This document shows positions 16,507 to 25,586 of a stretch of 64,000 nucleotides of DNA, one piece after another. Position 1 is the first letter of the stretch. Every line of letters starts with the position of its first letter. Both the position numbers and the translations under genes were made by a program. The stretch comes from an uncultured Eubacteriales bacterium (GTDB taxonomy: Bacteria > Bacillota > Clostridia > Peptostreptococcales > Anaerovoracaceae). The notes beneath the pieces are model-generated. The model did not search any database, had not been told where the DNA came from, and saw only the letters and a program-made list of their open reading frames with translations. The stretch is taken from assembly GCA_902775345.1 (NCBI GenBank), contig CACYLW010000003.1, positions 186,001 to 250,000 on the forward strand, read 5' to 3'.

Positions 16507-19500
16507 ATGGCAAAAGGATTTACAGAAGAACAGGAAAAAGCAATAAAAACCCTCGATAAGTCGGTGCTCGTATCAGCAGCGGCGGGTTCGGGAAAGACTT
16601 CGGTGCTGATTGAGCGAATAATCAGGATCATCCTCGAGGGCAGGGCCAACGTGGATGAGATGCTTGTCGTGACTTTCACCAACGCTGCCGCTTCTGAGAT
16701 GAAACTCAGACTCGCATCTGCCATCAAAAAAAGAATGGCAGATCACCCTGAAGATGCGCCGCGAATGAAGGATCAGCTAGCGAGACTGTATAAAGCGTAC
16801 ATCTCGACCATAGACAGTTTTGCTCTCAGGGTCATAAAGGAGTTTTTCCATATGACAGACATGGAACCTTCCTTCGGAGTCGCGGATGAAGTACAGTGTG
16901 AACTGCTCAGACGGGAAGCTCTTGGCGAGCTCTTCGAGGATGGTTTCGAAAATGATGACCTGATAGAAGGAGGAAGTTTCAGGGCGTTCCTGAGGCTTTA
17001 CAGCGAAGAGAGAAGTGATGAAACGTTCATGGACGATATGCTCGACGCGTATTCTCGCCTCAGGACGATGCCTGACTACTTTAACTGGGCATTTGAGAAG
17101 GCAGAGCAGCTCAGGGTCACGCCGGAAACATTTGAAGGATCCGGCTTTCAGAAAATGCTGTCTGACGATGCCAGGGCGGTATTCGGGCGCGTCAGGAGAG
17201 CGCTGAAGGAACTCAGGAAAATTTTTGCCGGAGCAGGGATCCCTGAAATGTACGAGGCAAAGCTGGCAATGCAGGAGTCTGCCGCGGACAGTATATATGA
17301 CACACTGCTCTCGGACAGCGCGGACATGGGCGTCATTGCCGCGATAGAATCGTTTCCGTCTACCAGACTGGTTGCTGCCAAAGCACAGAAAGAAGCCTAT
17401 GCCGGGATAAAAGAGGAAGTGCAGGGACTCAACAAGGCGCTGAAAAAGGAGATAGAAGATCTGAAGAAGCGCTACATGATACCTGATCTCGAAACGCGTC
17501 TTGCCGAGATGAACTCCACATACGGGTATACGGTCTATTATCTCCGCCTGCTTGAAGAATTCGAGAGGAGATATGACGCTAAAAAGCGCGAAAAGAGGGT
17601 GATAGATTTCGCGGACATGGAGCATATCGCGGTACGCATCCTCAAAAACGATGAGGCGGCAGACACGCTTCGTAAAAGATTCCGGTTCATATTCGTAGAT
17701 GAATATCAGGATACAAATAACATACAGGAAAATCTGATCAGCCGCGTCGCGCGTCCTGACAACGTGTTCAGGGTAGGCGATGTGAAGCAGAGCATATATA
17801 AATTCAGACAGGCGGAGCCTGAGATATTTGAAAGACTGTACGCGCGCTATGCTGCGGGCATGGAGCCGGACGGTGTCGCCATAGATCTTGGACGAAACTT
17901 CAGGACGAATGATGCAACTATAAAATACATCAACCATGTTTTCAGCAGCATCATGGAAGGCTATGATGAGCATTCCATGCTCCATACAGGTATAAAATGC
18001 CCGCCTGAATACGACTTCATTCCGGAGATCCATGTGCTTCTGGATGATACGGCAGACGAAGAACCTGAGGAAGATGAAACCGGTGAATTCGATGTTGATG
18101 ATGAGATCGAAGAGCTCAGCAAGGAAGAGGCGGAGGCGGAGTATATTGCCGGCATCGTGCAGTCGATCATAGGGACTGAATTCTATGACACTGTATCCGG
18201 GACTGTCAGGAAAGCCGGAGCGAAAGACATAGCGATCCTTTTCAGAGCTGTCAGAACGAGAGGCGAGATAATGAGCCGCGCACTCAGGGCGCGTGCGGTC
18301 GAAGCCCACGTTGAGGAGACGGAGGACTTCTTTGATACCATCGAGATAGAAGTGGCGCTTGCCCTTCTGACATGCATCGATAATATGAAGAGAGACCTGC
18401 AGCTCATAACCGTTCTGCACTCCGAAGTGTTCGGCTTCAGCCCGGACGAACTAGCTGAGATAAGGATAGAGTACAGGAAGGCGGTACAGGACCGTGCCGC
18501 ATACTGGGAAGCCTTCGGATGGTTCGCCCGAAAGGGTCCTGAAGGCCGTCTGAAAAACAAGGCATCGGACGCAAGAGACTCGCTTCTGGAATGGCGCAGA
18601 CTGTCGCGCATACTGCCTCTTGAGGATTTCGTGTGGAAAGTTCTGGTCGATTCCGATTATTACAGGATGGCCGGAGCTATGCCGGGCGGAGCGGTCAGGC
18701 AGGCCAACCTCAGGACTCTCGCCGACAGAGCCGGCAGATTCAGCAAGGATACGATCGCTACCCTGAGCTCGTTTATCACTTTCCTTGAACTGCTAAAAAG
18801 CAAGAAACTCAAAAATGGGCAGGCCTCGATGGTGGGACGTGACGATGACGTGGTGCGTATTTCCACCATTCACAAGAGCAAGGGCCTGGAGTACCCGTTC
18901 GTCATAGTGGGCGGCCTGGGACACAGGTTCAGGTATGATACCAACAAAAAGGGGTTCAGCTTTGACCCGGAAGGAGGGATCGGACTGCCGTATGTGGATC
19001 CTGCCCGCAGATACTGGCGCTCAACTGTGCTTCAGCGCGCCATCAATTCAAAATCAAGGCAGGACTCCTACAGAGAAGAGATGAGACTGCTGTATGTCGC
19101 CATGACAAGAGCCCGCAACAAACTCTACATGGTCGGTACATGCAAAAATGTTGAAGAACTCGGCAAATACCAGCTCCAGCCGGCAAACTTTCTGCAGTCA
19201 ATGCAGGGCGTTCTTAAGAGCGTGTATAACAGGACATGCGTGTCGCCTCTTGTGCTTGCCAGAAAAGTGGAAGACACAGGCACTGAAGGCAGGATAAGCG
19301 CGTGCCTCGAAAAGCCGCTGAATGAAAGGGAGCAGGCTTTCTACAATGAGATCGACAGGAGGTTCAACTACAGATATCCTGACGAAGAACTCCTTACAGA
19401 AAAAGCCAAGTACTCTGTCAGTGCCATTCGCAGGGAAGAACTCGAAAAGGAGCGGCTGCAGAACAAGGAAGCTGTTGTGACCTCTGATGATGAGGTGACA

Positions 19501-20070
19501 CATCTCCGCACGGGAGTTGAGAAAAACAAGCGGGCATCTGCTGCGGACATCGGCATAGCTTATCACCGCATAATGGAGTTCCTCGACTTTTCGAAGGCGG
19601 CTGATCCGTCCGGAAATGTGGATAAGGATTACATTGCGGAGCGCGCGGCATTTCTGAGAGAGCACGAGGCCATAGACGGGGACGTATACGCGGAACTCGA
19701 CATGGACCGTATAGCATCATTCTTCAGCAGTGACCTTGGAAGAAGAGCTGCATCAGCTGCCGGCAGAGGAATGCTCATGCGTGAGAAACCGTTCACACTG
19801 CGGACTGTCCGCGGCGGACGCGAAATGCTGGTGCAGGGTGTCGTTGACTGCTGCTTTGAGGAAGACGGCAGGATGATCCTGATAGATTACAAGTCCAGCT
19901 TCATAAAACCGGGCAAACAGCACGAAGCCGAACTTGAGCGCATAAGAAATGAATACAAGGTCCAGACGGATCTTTACACCGAAGCCGTGGAAAAGGGCAC
20001 GGGAAAGGAAGTAGTAGAGGCATACCTTTACCTCTTTGCAAGCGGCGAAGCTATCGATATGATAAAATGA
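16507..20070 (+). CDS. addA: ATP-dependent helicase/nuclease subunit A
   Basis: A 1187-residue UvrD-type helicase fused to a RecB-type nuclease. Walker A SAAAGSGKT is at residues 23-31, Walker B FRFIFVDEYQDTN near 396, and the helicase motif VVRISTIHKSKGLEYPFV near 782. At the C-terminus the nuclease residues are present: GIAYHRIMEFLDF near 1017 and MILIDYKSS near 1122. AddA works with AddB to process double-strand breaks and respond to Chi sites. No addB is adjacent (upstream is gpmI, downstream a nucleotidase), which is unusual because addB normally precedes addA. The message appears leaderless. Confidence 0.93.
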   Translation: MAKGFTEEQEKAIKTLDKSVLVSAAAGSGKTSVLIERIIRIILEGRANVDEMLVVTFTNAAASEMKLRLASAIKKRMADHPEDAPRMKDQLARLYKAYISTIDSFALRVIKEFFHMTDMEPSFGVADEVQCELLRREALGELFEDGFENDDLIEGGSFRAFLRLYSEERSDETFMDDMLDAYSRLRTMPDYFNWAFEKAEQLRVTPETFEGSGFQKMLSDDARAVFGRVRRALKELRKIFAGAGIPEMYEAKLAMQESAADSIYDTLLSDSADMGVIAAIESFPSTRLVAAKAQKEAYAGIKEEVQGLNKALKKEIEDLKKRYMIPDLETRLAEMNSTYGYTVYYLRLLEEFERRYDAKKREKRVIDFADMEHIAVRILKNDEAADTLRKRFRFIFVDEYQDTNNIQENLISRVARPDNVFRVGDVKQSIYKFRQAEPEIFERLYARYAAGMEPDGVAIDLGRNFRTNDATIKYINHVFSSIMEGYDEHSMLHTGIKCPPEYDFIPEIHVLLDDTADEEPEEDETGEFDVDDEIEELSKEEAEAEYIAGIVQSIIGTEFYDTVSGTVRKAGAKDIAILFRAVRTRGEIMSRALRARAVEAHVEETEDFFDTIEIEVALALLTCIDNMKRDLQLITVLHSEVFGFSPDELAEIRIEYRKAVQDRAAYWEAFGWFARKGPEGRLKNKASDARDSLLEWRRLSRILPLEDFVWKVLVDSDYYRMAGAMPGGAVRQANLRTLADRAGRFSKDTIATLSSFITFLELLKSKKLKNGQASMVGRDDDVVRISTIHKSKGLEYPFVIVGGLGHRFRYDTNKKGFSFDPEGGIGLPYVDPARRYWRSTVLQRAINSKSRQDSYREEMRLLYVAMTRARNKLYMVGTCKNVEELGKYQLQPANFLQSMQGVLKSVYNRTCVSPLVLARKVEDTGTEGRISACLEKPLNEREQAFYNEIDRRFNYRYPDEELLTEKAKYSVSAIRREELEKERLQNKEAVVTSDDEVTHLRTGVEKNKRASAADIGIAYHRIMEFLDFSKAADPSGNVDKDYIAERAAFLREHEAIDGDVYAELDMDRIASFFSSDLGRRAASAAGRGMLMREKPFTLRTVRGGREMLVQGVVDCCFEEDGRMILIDYKSSFIKPGKQHEAELERIRNEYKVQTDLYTEAVEKGTGKEVVEAYLYLFASGEAIDMIK

Positions 20071-20089
20071 ACCGAGGGAAGCAAGACTG

Positions 20090-21628
20090 ATGGATGATCT
20101 GAAAAGAATAACCATTCTGCATTCAAATGACATACACGGAAAGTTCACCGGTGAGACCGGCGAGGACGGCAAGCTCAGAGGCAGTATGGCCCAGGTTGCC
20201 GGTCTTGTCGCGCAGACAAAGAAGGACAATCCCAACACGATTTATTGTATTGCCGGCGATGTATTTCAGGGTTCTCTGATAGACAGTGATTATCAGGGGC
20301 TTTCAACGATCGACATACTGAATCTGATAGACATAGATGTCATGTCCCTCGGAAACCACGAACTTGACTATGGGATATCTCACATGCTGTTTGCGGGAAG
20401 ATACGCGAACTTCGAGGTGATAAACGCCAACTTCATCATCAAATCCAACAGAAAGCATTTATTCAAGCCGTATTACATGGCTGATATCGATGGAGTCATA
20501 GTGCTTTTCATAGGGCTCCTGACTGAAACCATAATCGATCAGACCAGGGCAGAGGGGCTGGTCGGCAGATATGTTACAGTTGCTGATGCCAAGGATGAGA
20601 TCAGAAGGACTTACAGCGTGCTCGAGCAGAAGGGCCGCAAGGCAGATGTGGTAGTGCTGCTGACTCATAACGGATGGGATGCTGATCTGGAGCTTGCCGG
20701 ATCGCTCGAAGAGGAACTTGACGTTGACATCATAATCGGAGGCCATTCCCATACTTATATAGACGAACCGGTGGTAGAGAACGGGATACTGGTGCTCCAG
20801 TGCGGTTCTGACAACACTCACATCGGAAAACTCGAATTCCTCTACAACAAGGCAACGGATACAGTAGAGGACTTCAGCTGGGAGATGATACCCGTAGATG
20901 AAGATCACTGTCCTGCAGACAAATATGTCACTGCAATGATCAACACTTACGAGTATGAAATAAACATGAAGTACAGCAAGCTGGTTACGACACTCAAAAG
21001 GCCGCTTGATAATTACGGAAGGGGTAATACTACTGAAGTCGGACAGCTTTTCACGGATGTGTTTGCTGACGCTCTGGACCTTGACGTAATGTGCCTTGCG
21101 GCTTCAAGCATCAGGTGCTACAGCCTGGACGCTGATGTTACTCTCGAAGCCCTGAGAGAAGCGTACCCGTATGACGGCAAGATCTACTGCCTTGAGATGA
21201 GCGGGGAGCAGCTCAGACGGGCGATAATGTACATGCTGAGACCGGAGGTGCTCGAAGAATGGCAGGAGACTTTCTTCCATTTTTCGAAGCGCCTTAAAAT
21301 AGACTTTGACTTCGACAGCAAGGAGCTCAAAGTGGAGTTTGACGGTATCCCTCTTGAGGATGATCGCATTCTGGAAGTGGGCATGCAGGAATATTATCTG
21401 GTCAATTCAGAGACCGGCTTCGGTATCAGACCTGATGAACTGATTGCAGGAGAGGATGGCGTAATGATCGCTTCCCCGGACGCTTTCCTGACACTGCAGG
21501 ATTATTTATCCGAACATGATCACCTGGGCGGAAAAGCAGACAACAGATGTATCATAAGAGGAGATGTAGGAGGCTTTGCCCTTGATGTGAAAAGCGGCAG
21601 GAGAAAGAAGGGAATGCTTGAGAAGTAA
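20090..21628 (+). CDS. Bifunctional metallophosphatase / 5'-nucleotidase
   Basis: A 512-residue protein with the calcineurin-like metal motifs ITILHSNDIHGKF (start), MSLGNHELDYG (near residue 86) and IIGGHSHTYID (near 220), followed by a 5'-nucleotidase C-terminal substrate domain (about 300-490). Such enzymes hydrolyse nucleotides, UDP-sugars or cyclic phosphodiesters. No signal peptide is evident, so unlike UshA it is probably cytoplasmic. It starts 20 bases after addA (GAGGGAAGC upstream) and likely shares its message. A terminator follows. Confidence 0.9.
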   Translation: MDDLKRITILHSNDIHGKFTGETGEDGKLRGSMAQVAGLVAQTKKDNPNTIYCIAGDVFQGSLIDSDYQGLSTIDILNLIDIDVMSLGNHELDYGISHMLFAGRYANFEVINANFIIKSNRKHLFKPYYMADIDGVIVLFIGLLTETIIDQTRAEGLVGRYVTVADAKDEIRRTYSVLEQKGRKADVVVLLTHNGWDADLELAGSLEEELDVDIIIGGHSHTYIDEPVVENGILVLQCGSDNTHIGKLEFLYNKATDTVEDFSWEMIPVDEDHCPADKYVTAMINTYEYEINMKYSKLVTTLKRPLDNYGRGNTTEVGQLFTDVFADALDLDVMCLAASSIRCYSLDADVTLEALREAYPYDGKIYCLEMSGEQLRRAIMYMLRPEVLEEWQETFFHFSKRLKIDFDFDSKELKVEFDGIPLEDDRILEVGMQEYYLVNSETGFGIRPDELIAGEDGVMIASPDAFLTLQDYLSEHDHLGGKADNRCIIRGDVGGFALDVKSGRRKKGMLEK

Positions 21629-21642
21629 ATAGATAAAGTAAA

Positions 21643-21667
21643 AGAGACCGCCGGAGCGGTCTCTTTT
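21643..21667. terminator. Bidirectional intrinsic terminator between the nucleotidase gene and gdhA
   Basis: A 9-base-pair stem AGAGACCGC (21643-21651) / GCGGTCTCT (21656-21664) with loop CGGA. On the + strand TTTTCTT follows; on the - strand TTTACTTT follows, so it can serve both convergent genes. Confidence 0.88.
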
Positions 21668-21708
21668 CTTGTGTTTTTTGAGGTTTTACACCTAAAGAGT
21701 CATCTTGC

Positions 21709-23001
21709 TTATACAAGGCCCTGAGCCATCATAGCTTCAGCAACTCTCTCGAATCCAGCGATGTTAGCACCAGCAACAAGAGCGTTCTTGTCGTTGTAGT
21801 ACTTCTCGCCAGCCTTAGCGCAAGCGCTGTAGATGTCGATGCAGGAGCAAGCAACGCCACCTGCGTTAGCTGCCTTAGCAGGACCAACAGCGATCATGTT
21901 GTCCATGAGATACTTCAGAGCATCGTTTGTTGTAGGCATGTTAGCGCCTTCGCAGTAGAACTTGCAGCCGCCCTCAACGATCTGCTTAGCATGCTCCATG
22001 TGAACGTCGTTCTGCATAGCGCATGGGATGAACATATCGATCTTGCAGCCTGTATCCTGGAATACGCCCCAAGGCTTCTTTCCAGCGAAGAACTTAGCGT
22101 TAGGGAACTTCTCTGCGTATGGAGCGCAGATGTTCTTTCCGGATCCTCTGAGCTCGAGGAGGTAGTCAACCTTCTCCTGAGTTGTGATTCCGTCTGGATC
22201 ATAGATATATCCGTCTGGTCCGGAGATTGTTACGCACTTAGCACCGAGCTCCCAGAGCTTCCAAGCTGTACCCCAAGCAACGTTACCGAAGCCGGAGATA
22301 GCAACATTCTTGCCCTTGAAGTCTTCGCCGTTAGCCTTCAGCATTTCCTCAGCATACCATACGATACCGAATCCGGTAGCCTCTGCTCTTCCGAGGAGTC
22401 CGCCGTAAGGGATTCCCTTACCTGTGAGAACGCCTTCATATCTGTCAACGATTCTCTTGTACTGTCCGAAGAGATATCCGATCTCTCTAGCGCCTACGCC
22501 GAGGTCGCCAGCAGGAACGTCTGTGTTAGCGCCGATGTGTCTGTAGAGTTCTGTCATGAAAGCCTGGCAGAATCTCATAACTTCAGCATCACTCTTTCCG
22601 TTAGGATCGAAGTCGGAGCCGCCCTTGCCGCCGCCGATCGGAAGTCCTGTCAGGGAGTTCTTGAAGATCTGCTCGAATCCGAGGAACTTGATGATTCCAG
22701 GATATACGTTCGGAGCAAATCTCAGGCCGCCCTTGTAAGGTCCGATTGCGCTGTTGAACTGATATCTGTAGCCCTTGTTAACCTGAACCTTGCCATTGTC
22801 GTCAACCCATACTACTCTGAATGTAACTCCTCTTTCAGGCTCAACGAGTCTTTCAAGAAGTGCAGCTTCTTCATACTTTGGGTTAGCATCCATTACAGGA
22901 GCCAGGGAAGTCAGTACTTCTTCTACAGTCTGGTGAAATTCTACTTCGCCAGGATTGTTCTTCTTGCACTGCTCGATGACTCTTTCTACATAATTTGCCA
23001 T
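21709..23001 (-). CDS. gdhA: NADP-type glutamate dehydrogenase
   Basis: A 430-residue class I hexameric glutamate dehydrogenase that makes glutamate from 2-oxoglutarate, ammonium and NAD(P)H. The start is the ATG of MANYVERVIEQC, about 10 bases after AAGGAG; a GTG three codons upstream overlaps that site and is rejected. Substrate and catalytic residues lie in GPYKGGLRFAP, GGGKGGSDFDP and PAGDLGVGAREIGYL; the dinucleotide-binding segment is AISGFGNVAWGTAWKL. It is the only gene on the - strand and its codon use looks like that of a highly expressed gene. A long open frame on its opposite strand is a composition artefact. Confidence 0.95.
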   Translation of the reverse strand: MANYVERVIEQCKKNNPGEVEFHQTVEEVLTSLAPVMDANPKYEEAALLERLVEPERGVTFRVVWVDDNGKVQVNKGYRYQFNSAIGPYKGGLRFAPNVYPGIIKFLGFEQIFKNSLTGLPIGGGKGGSDFDPNGKSDAEVMRFCQAFMTELYRHIGANTDVPAGDLGVGAREIGYLFGQYKRIVDRYEGVLTGKGIPYGGLLGRAEATGFGIVWYAEEMLKANGEDFKGKNVAISGFGNVAWGTAWKLWELGAKCVTISGPDGYIYDPDGITTQEKVDYLLELRGSGKNICAPYAEKFPNAKFFAGKKPWGVFQDTGCKIDMFIPCAMQNDVHMEHAKQIVEGGCKFYCEGANMPTTNDALKYLMDNMIAVGPAKAANAGGVACSCIDIYSACAKAGEKYYNDKNALVAGANIAGFERVAEAMMAQGLV

Positions 23002-23065
23002 GGGTATCACTCTCCTTATAAAACACTTAAAAAGTTGGCATGGGCATAATAAGCCCTATGTCTAA

Positions 23066-23093
23066 ATTTTAACACCACGATATAAAAAGTCAA
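23066..23093 (-). promoter_or_regulatory. Predicted gdhA promoter
   Basis: On the - strand, TTGACT (23093-23088) and TAAAAT (23071-23066) are spaced by 16 bases, with TG in the extended -10 position (TGTTAAAAT). It leaves a leader of about 55-60 bases before gdhA. Confidence 0.6.
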
Positions 23094-23171
23094 CATCAAA
23101 CGGTACAGTAAAAGCATCAAATCACTCAGGTAAATGGAAGCGGGGCAGGAATGATTTTACTGTGCCGCTCT

Positions 23172-23200
23172 GTGACTACTGAGGTCAAAAGTGGTATAAT
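23172..23200 (+). promoter_or_regulatory. Predicted pcrA promoter with extended -10
   Basis: A perfect -10 TATAAT (23195-23200) with TG at 23192-23193 (TGGTATAAT) and a partial -35 GTGACT (23172-23177), spacing 17. The pcrA ATG is at 23210, only 9 bases after the -10, so the message would have at most a few untranslated bases. Confidence 0.65.
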
Positions 23201-23209
23201 TAAGTAACT

Positions 23210-25540
23210 ATGCGCAAGACTTTAAACAGTGAACAGAATAAGGCCGTGAGGCAGCTGGATGGTCCGGTGCTTATACTCGCAGGAGCGGGTTCAGGCAAGA
23301 CGGCGACCATGACACACCGCATGGCATACATGATAGAACAAGGAATCGACCCTCACAGCATCCTTGCTGTCACATTCACAAACAAGGCAGCCGGAGAGAT
23401 GAGGAGCCGTGTCGAAGAGCTGGTCGGAGAAGTATACGGCATGTGGATCATGACATTCCACGCCATGTGTCTTCGCATGCTCAGATATTCCCCTGAAAGG
23501 CTCGGATACAAGTCCGGATTCACCGTATACGATGAGACCGACAAGAAGACACTCATCAAACGGATATGCAAGGAGCTCCGGATAGATGACAAGGTCTCTT
23601 CGCCGTCCATGATCATCTCGGTCATAAGCAAGTGCAAGGAGAACGAAGAAGGGCCAGAAGAATTCCTGGCATCTGCAAAGGGCCTTCTTTATGAGAAACA
23701 CATATACGATGTGTATAAGCGGTACCAGGAAGAGTTGATGAGCGCCAATGCCATGGATTTTGACGATCTTCTCTGGAACGGCGTGAAGCTCCTCGAGCAG
23801 AATCCCGACATACTCGCGTACTATTCGAACCGCTTCAGATACATCATGGTGGATGAGTATCAGGACACAAACTACCTGCAGTACAAACTCATAAAGATGC
23901 TTGCTTCCGCTCACGGCAACCTTTGCGTTGTGGGAGATGACGATCAGTGCATATATCAGTGGCGCGGAGCCGACATACGCAACATACTTGACTTTGAGAA
24001 CGACTTCAGGAACGTTCTTACTATCAGACTCGAGCAGAACTACAGGTCTGACGGAAACATCCTGAAACTTGCGAATTCGGTAATAAAAAACAACAGGGAG
24101 AGGAAGGCCAAGGCTCTCTGGACCGACAGGAAAGACGGAGAGAAGATCACATATAAAAGGCTCGAAGACGAAAAGCAGGAAGCCTGGTGGATCGGATCAG
24201 AGATCGAAAGACTGAGGGAAACCGAGGGGTACAGCTATAAGGACTTTGCCATACTCTACAGGAAGAACGCCCAGTCGAGAAGCTTCGAAGAGAAGTTCAG
24301 CTTCCGCGGCATACCTTACAGGGTGCTGGCGGGACTCCGGTATTACGACCGCAAGGAAATAAAGGATGTAATGGCTTACCTCCGCCTGATAGAAAACCCG
24401 GGCGATAATGTTTCGATGATCAGGGTCATCAACGAACCTAAACGCGGCATAGGCGGAAAGACGCTCGCCGGGATCGAGGAATATGCCAATGCATACAGGA
24501 TGACTATTTTTGAGGCTCTCTGTGATGAACAGCTTCTTTCAACCTTCGGACCGAAGGTAAGAGGCGCGGTAACTGAATTCACGGGCATGATCGCCGGTAT
24601 CAGGGCAGAACAGGAGAACCTTACTCTTACGGATATATATGATAACGTGCTGAACCGCTCAGGCTACCTGAAGGCGCTTGAAGATGCCGGTACAGTCGAG
24701 GCCGAGAGCAGGATCGAGAACATCATGGAGTTCAAATCCGTCATTGCGGAGTTCGAGAAAGGCCTTGCTGACGGAAGCGCGCAGGCTCTGCGTGACGAGA
24801 TAAGGGCGGAAAGGCTCGCTCTTATGGGCGAGGACATCCCGGCCGAGAATCCTACTGATCTGTCGGCTTTCCTGGAGCAGATCACCCTCATGGCAGACAT
24901 AGACAATCATGATGAGGAAGAAGACGCGGTAGTGCTCATGACGCTGCATTCCGCGAAGGGACTGGAATTCCCTGTTGTCTTCATGCCGGGAATGGAGAAC
25001 GGGATGTTCCCGGGACTCGGAGCTTTAGATGAAGAGCACGGAATGGAAGAGGAGAGAAGGCTCTGCTATGTAGGAATAACCCGTGCGATGAAAAAGCTTT
25101 ATCTCACCGGAGCCCAGGTGCGCACGGTATACGGACGCACGGACTTCCAGGTGGAGTCGAAGTTCCTTGACGAAATGGACAGGGAATGCATGGACGGCGA
25201 CGTTCTTGTGAACGATAAGGTAAAGACCGGCACAGGCCTGAGGGGCGAGGGCTCATATCTCGGAGATTATTTCTTCGGAGGACGCACTTACGGAACGGCG
25301 GACGGTTATGCCGGCGAACCGGCTTCCAGACCTTTCGACAGCCTTGCAGCTTCGAGAAGGCAGACTGCTAATAAAGCTAAGATACATCAGGAATTCCGGA
25401 ATGGTGATATCGTAAGGCATCCGAAATTCGGCGAAGGCATGGTGATAGAGCAGGATGAGAAGACAATGACAGTCATGTTCGATGAATTCGGACAGAAGAA
25501 GCTCGGAAAAGGCTATGTCAAAATGGAGAAGGTTGAATAG
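23210..25540 (+). CDS. pcrA: ATP-dependent DNA helicase PcrA/UvrD
   Basis: A 776-residue superfamily 1 helicase that unwinds DNA 3' to 5' in repair and plasmid or rolling-circle replication. Walker A ILAGAGSGKTATM spans about 22-34, motif II IMVDEYQDTNYLQ near 218, motif III GDDDQCIYQWRGA near 239, and motif VI EERRLCYVGITRAMKKLYL near 613. The C-terminus ends with the Tudor-like module GDIVRHPKFGEGMVIEQ used by PcrA to touch RNA polymerase. No Shine-Dalgarno sequence is present. It is followed by ligA, as in most Bacillota. Confidence 0.95.
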   Translation: MRKTLNSEQNKAVRQLDGPVLILAGAGSGKTATMTHRMAYMIEQGIDPHSILAVTFTNKAAGEMRSRVEELVGEVYGMWIMTFHAMCLRMLRYSPERLGYKSGFTVYDETDKKTLIKRICKELRIDDKVSSPSMIISVISKCKENEEGPEEFLASAKGLLYEKHIYDVYKRYQEELMSANAMDFDDLLWNGVKLLEQNPDILAYYSNRFRYIMVDEYQDTNYLQYKLIKMLASAHGNLCVVGDDDQCIYQWRGADIRNILDFENDFRNVLTIRLEQNYRSDGNILKLANSVIKNNRERKAKALWTDRKDGEKITYKRLEDEKQEAWWIGSEIERLRETEGYSYKDFAILYRKNAQSRSFEEKFSFRGIPYRVLAGLRYYDRKEIKDVMAYLRLIENPGDNVSMIRVINEPKRGIGGKTLAGIEEYANAYRMTIFEALCDEQLLSTFGPKVRGAVTEFTGMIAGIRAEQENLTLTDIYDNVLNRSGYLKALEDAGTVEAESRIENIMEFKSVIAEFEKGLADGSAQALRDEIRAERLALMGEDIPAENPTDLSAFLEQITLMADIDNHDEEEDAVVLMTLHSAKGLEFPVVFMPGMENGMFPGLGALDEEHGMEEERRLCYVGITRAMKKLYLTGAQVRTVYGRTDFQVESKFLDEMDRECMDGDVLVNDKVKTGTGLRGEGSYLGDYFFGGRTYGTADGYAGEPASRPFDSLAASRRQTANKAKIHQEFRNGDIVRHPKFGEGMVIEQDEKTMTVMFDEFGQKKLGKGYVKMEKVE

Positions 25541-25586
25541 TGCATTTGAAGGCCAGCGGAGAAGCACCCGGAACATAAATAAAAGA

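Noticed and set aside
16777-18420. 547-codon open frame on the - strand opposite addA
   Set aside because: Antisense to conserved AddA motifs; a by-product of codon composition with no family resemblance.
21991-23049. 352-codon open frame on the + strand opposite gdhA
   Set aside because: It lies entirely antisense to a well-conserved glutamate dehydrogenase. Such antisense frames over gdh are a known artefact of strong codon bias; the translation has no recognisable domain and no ribosome site.
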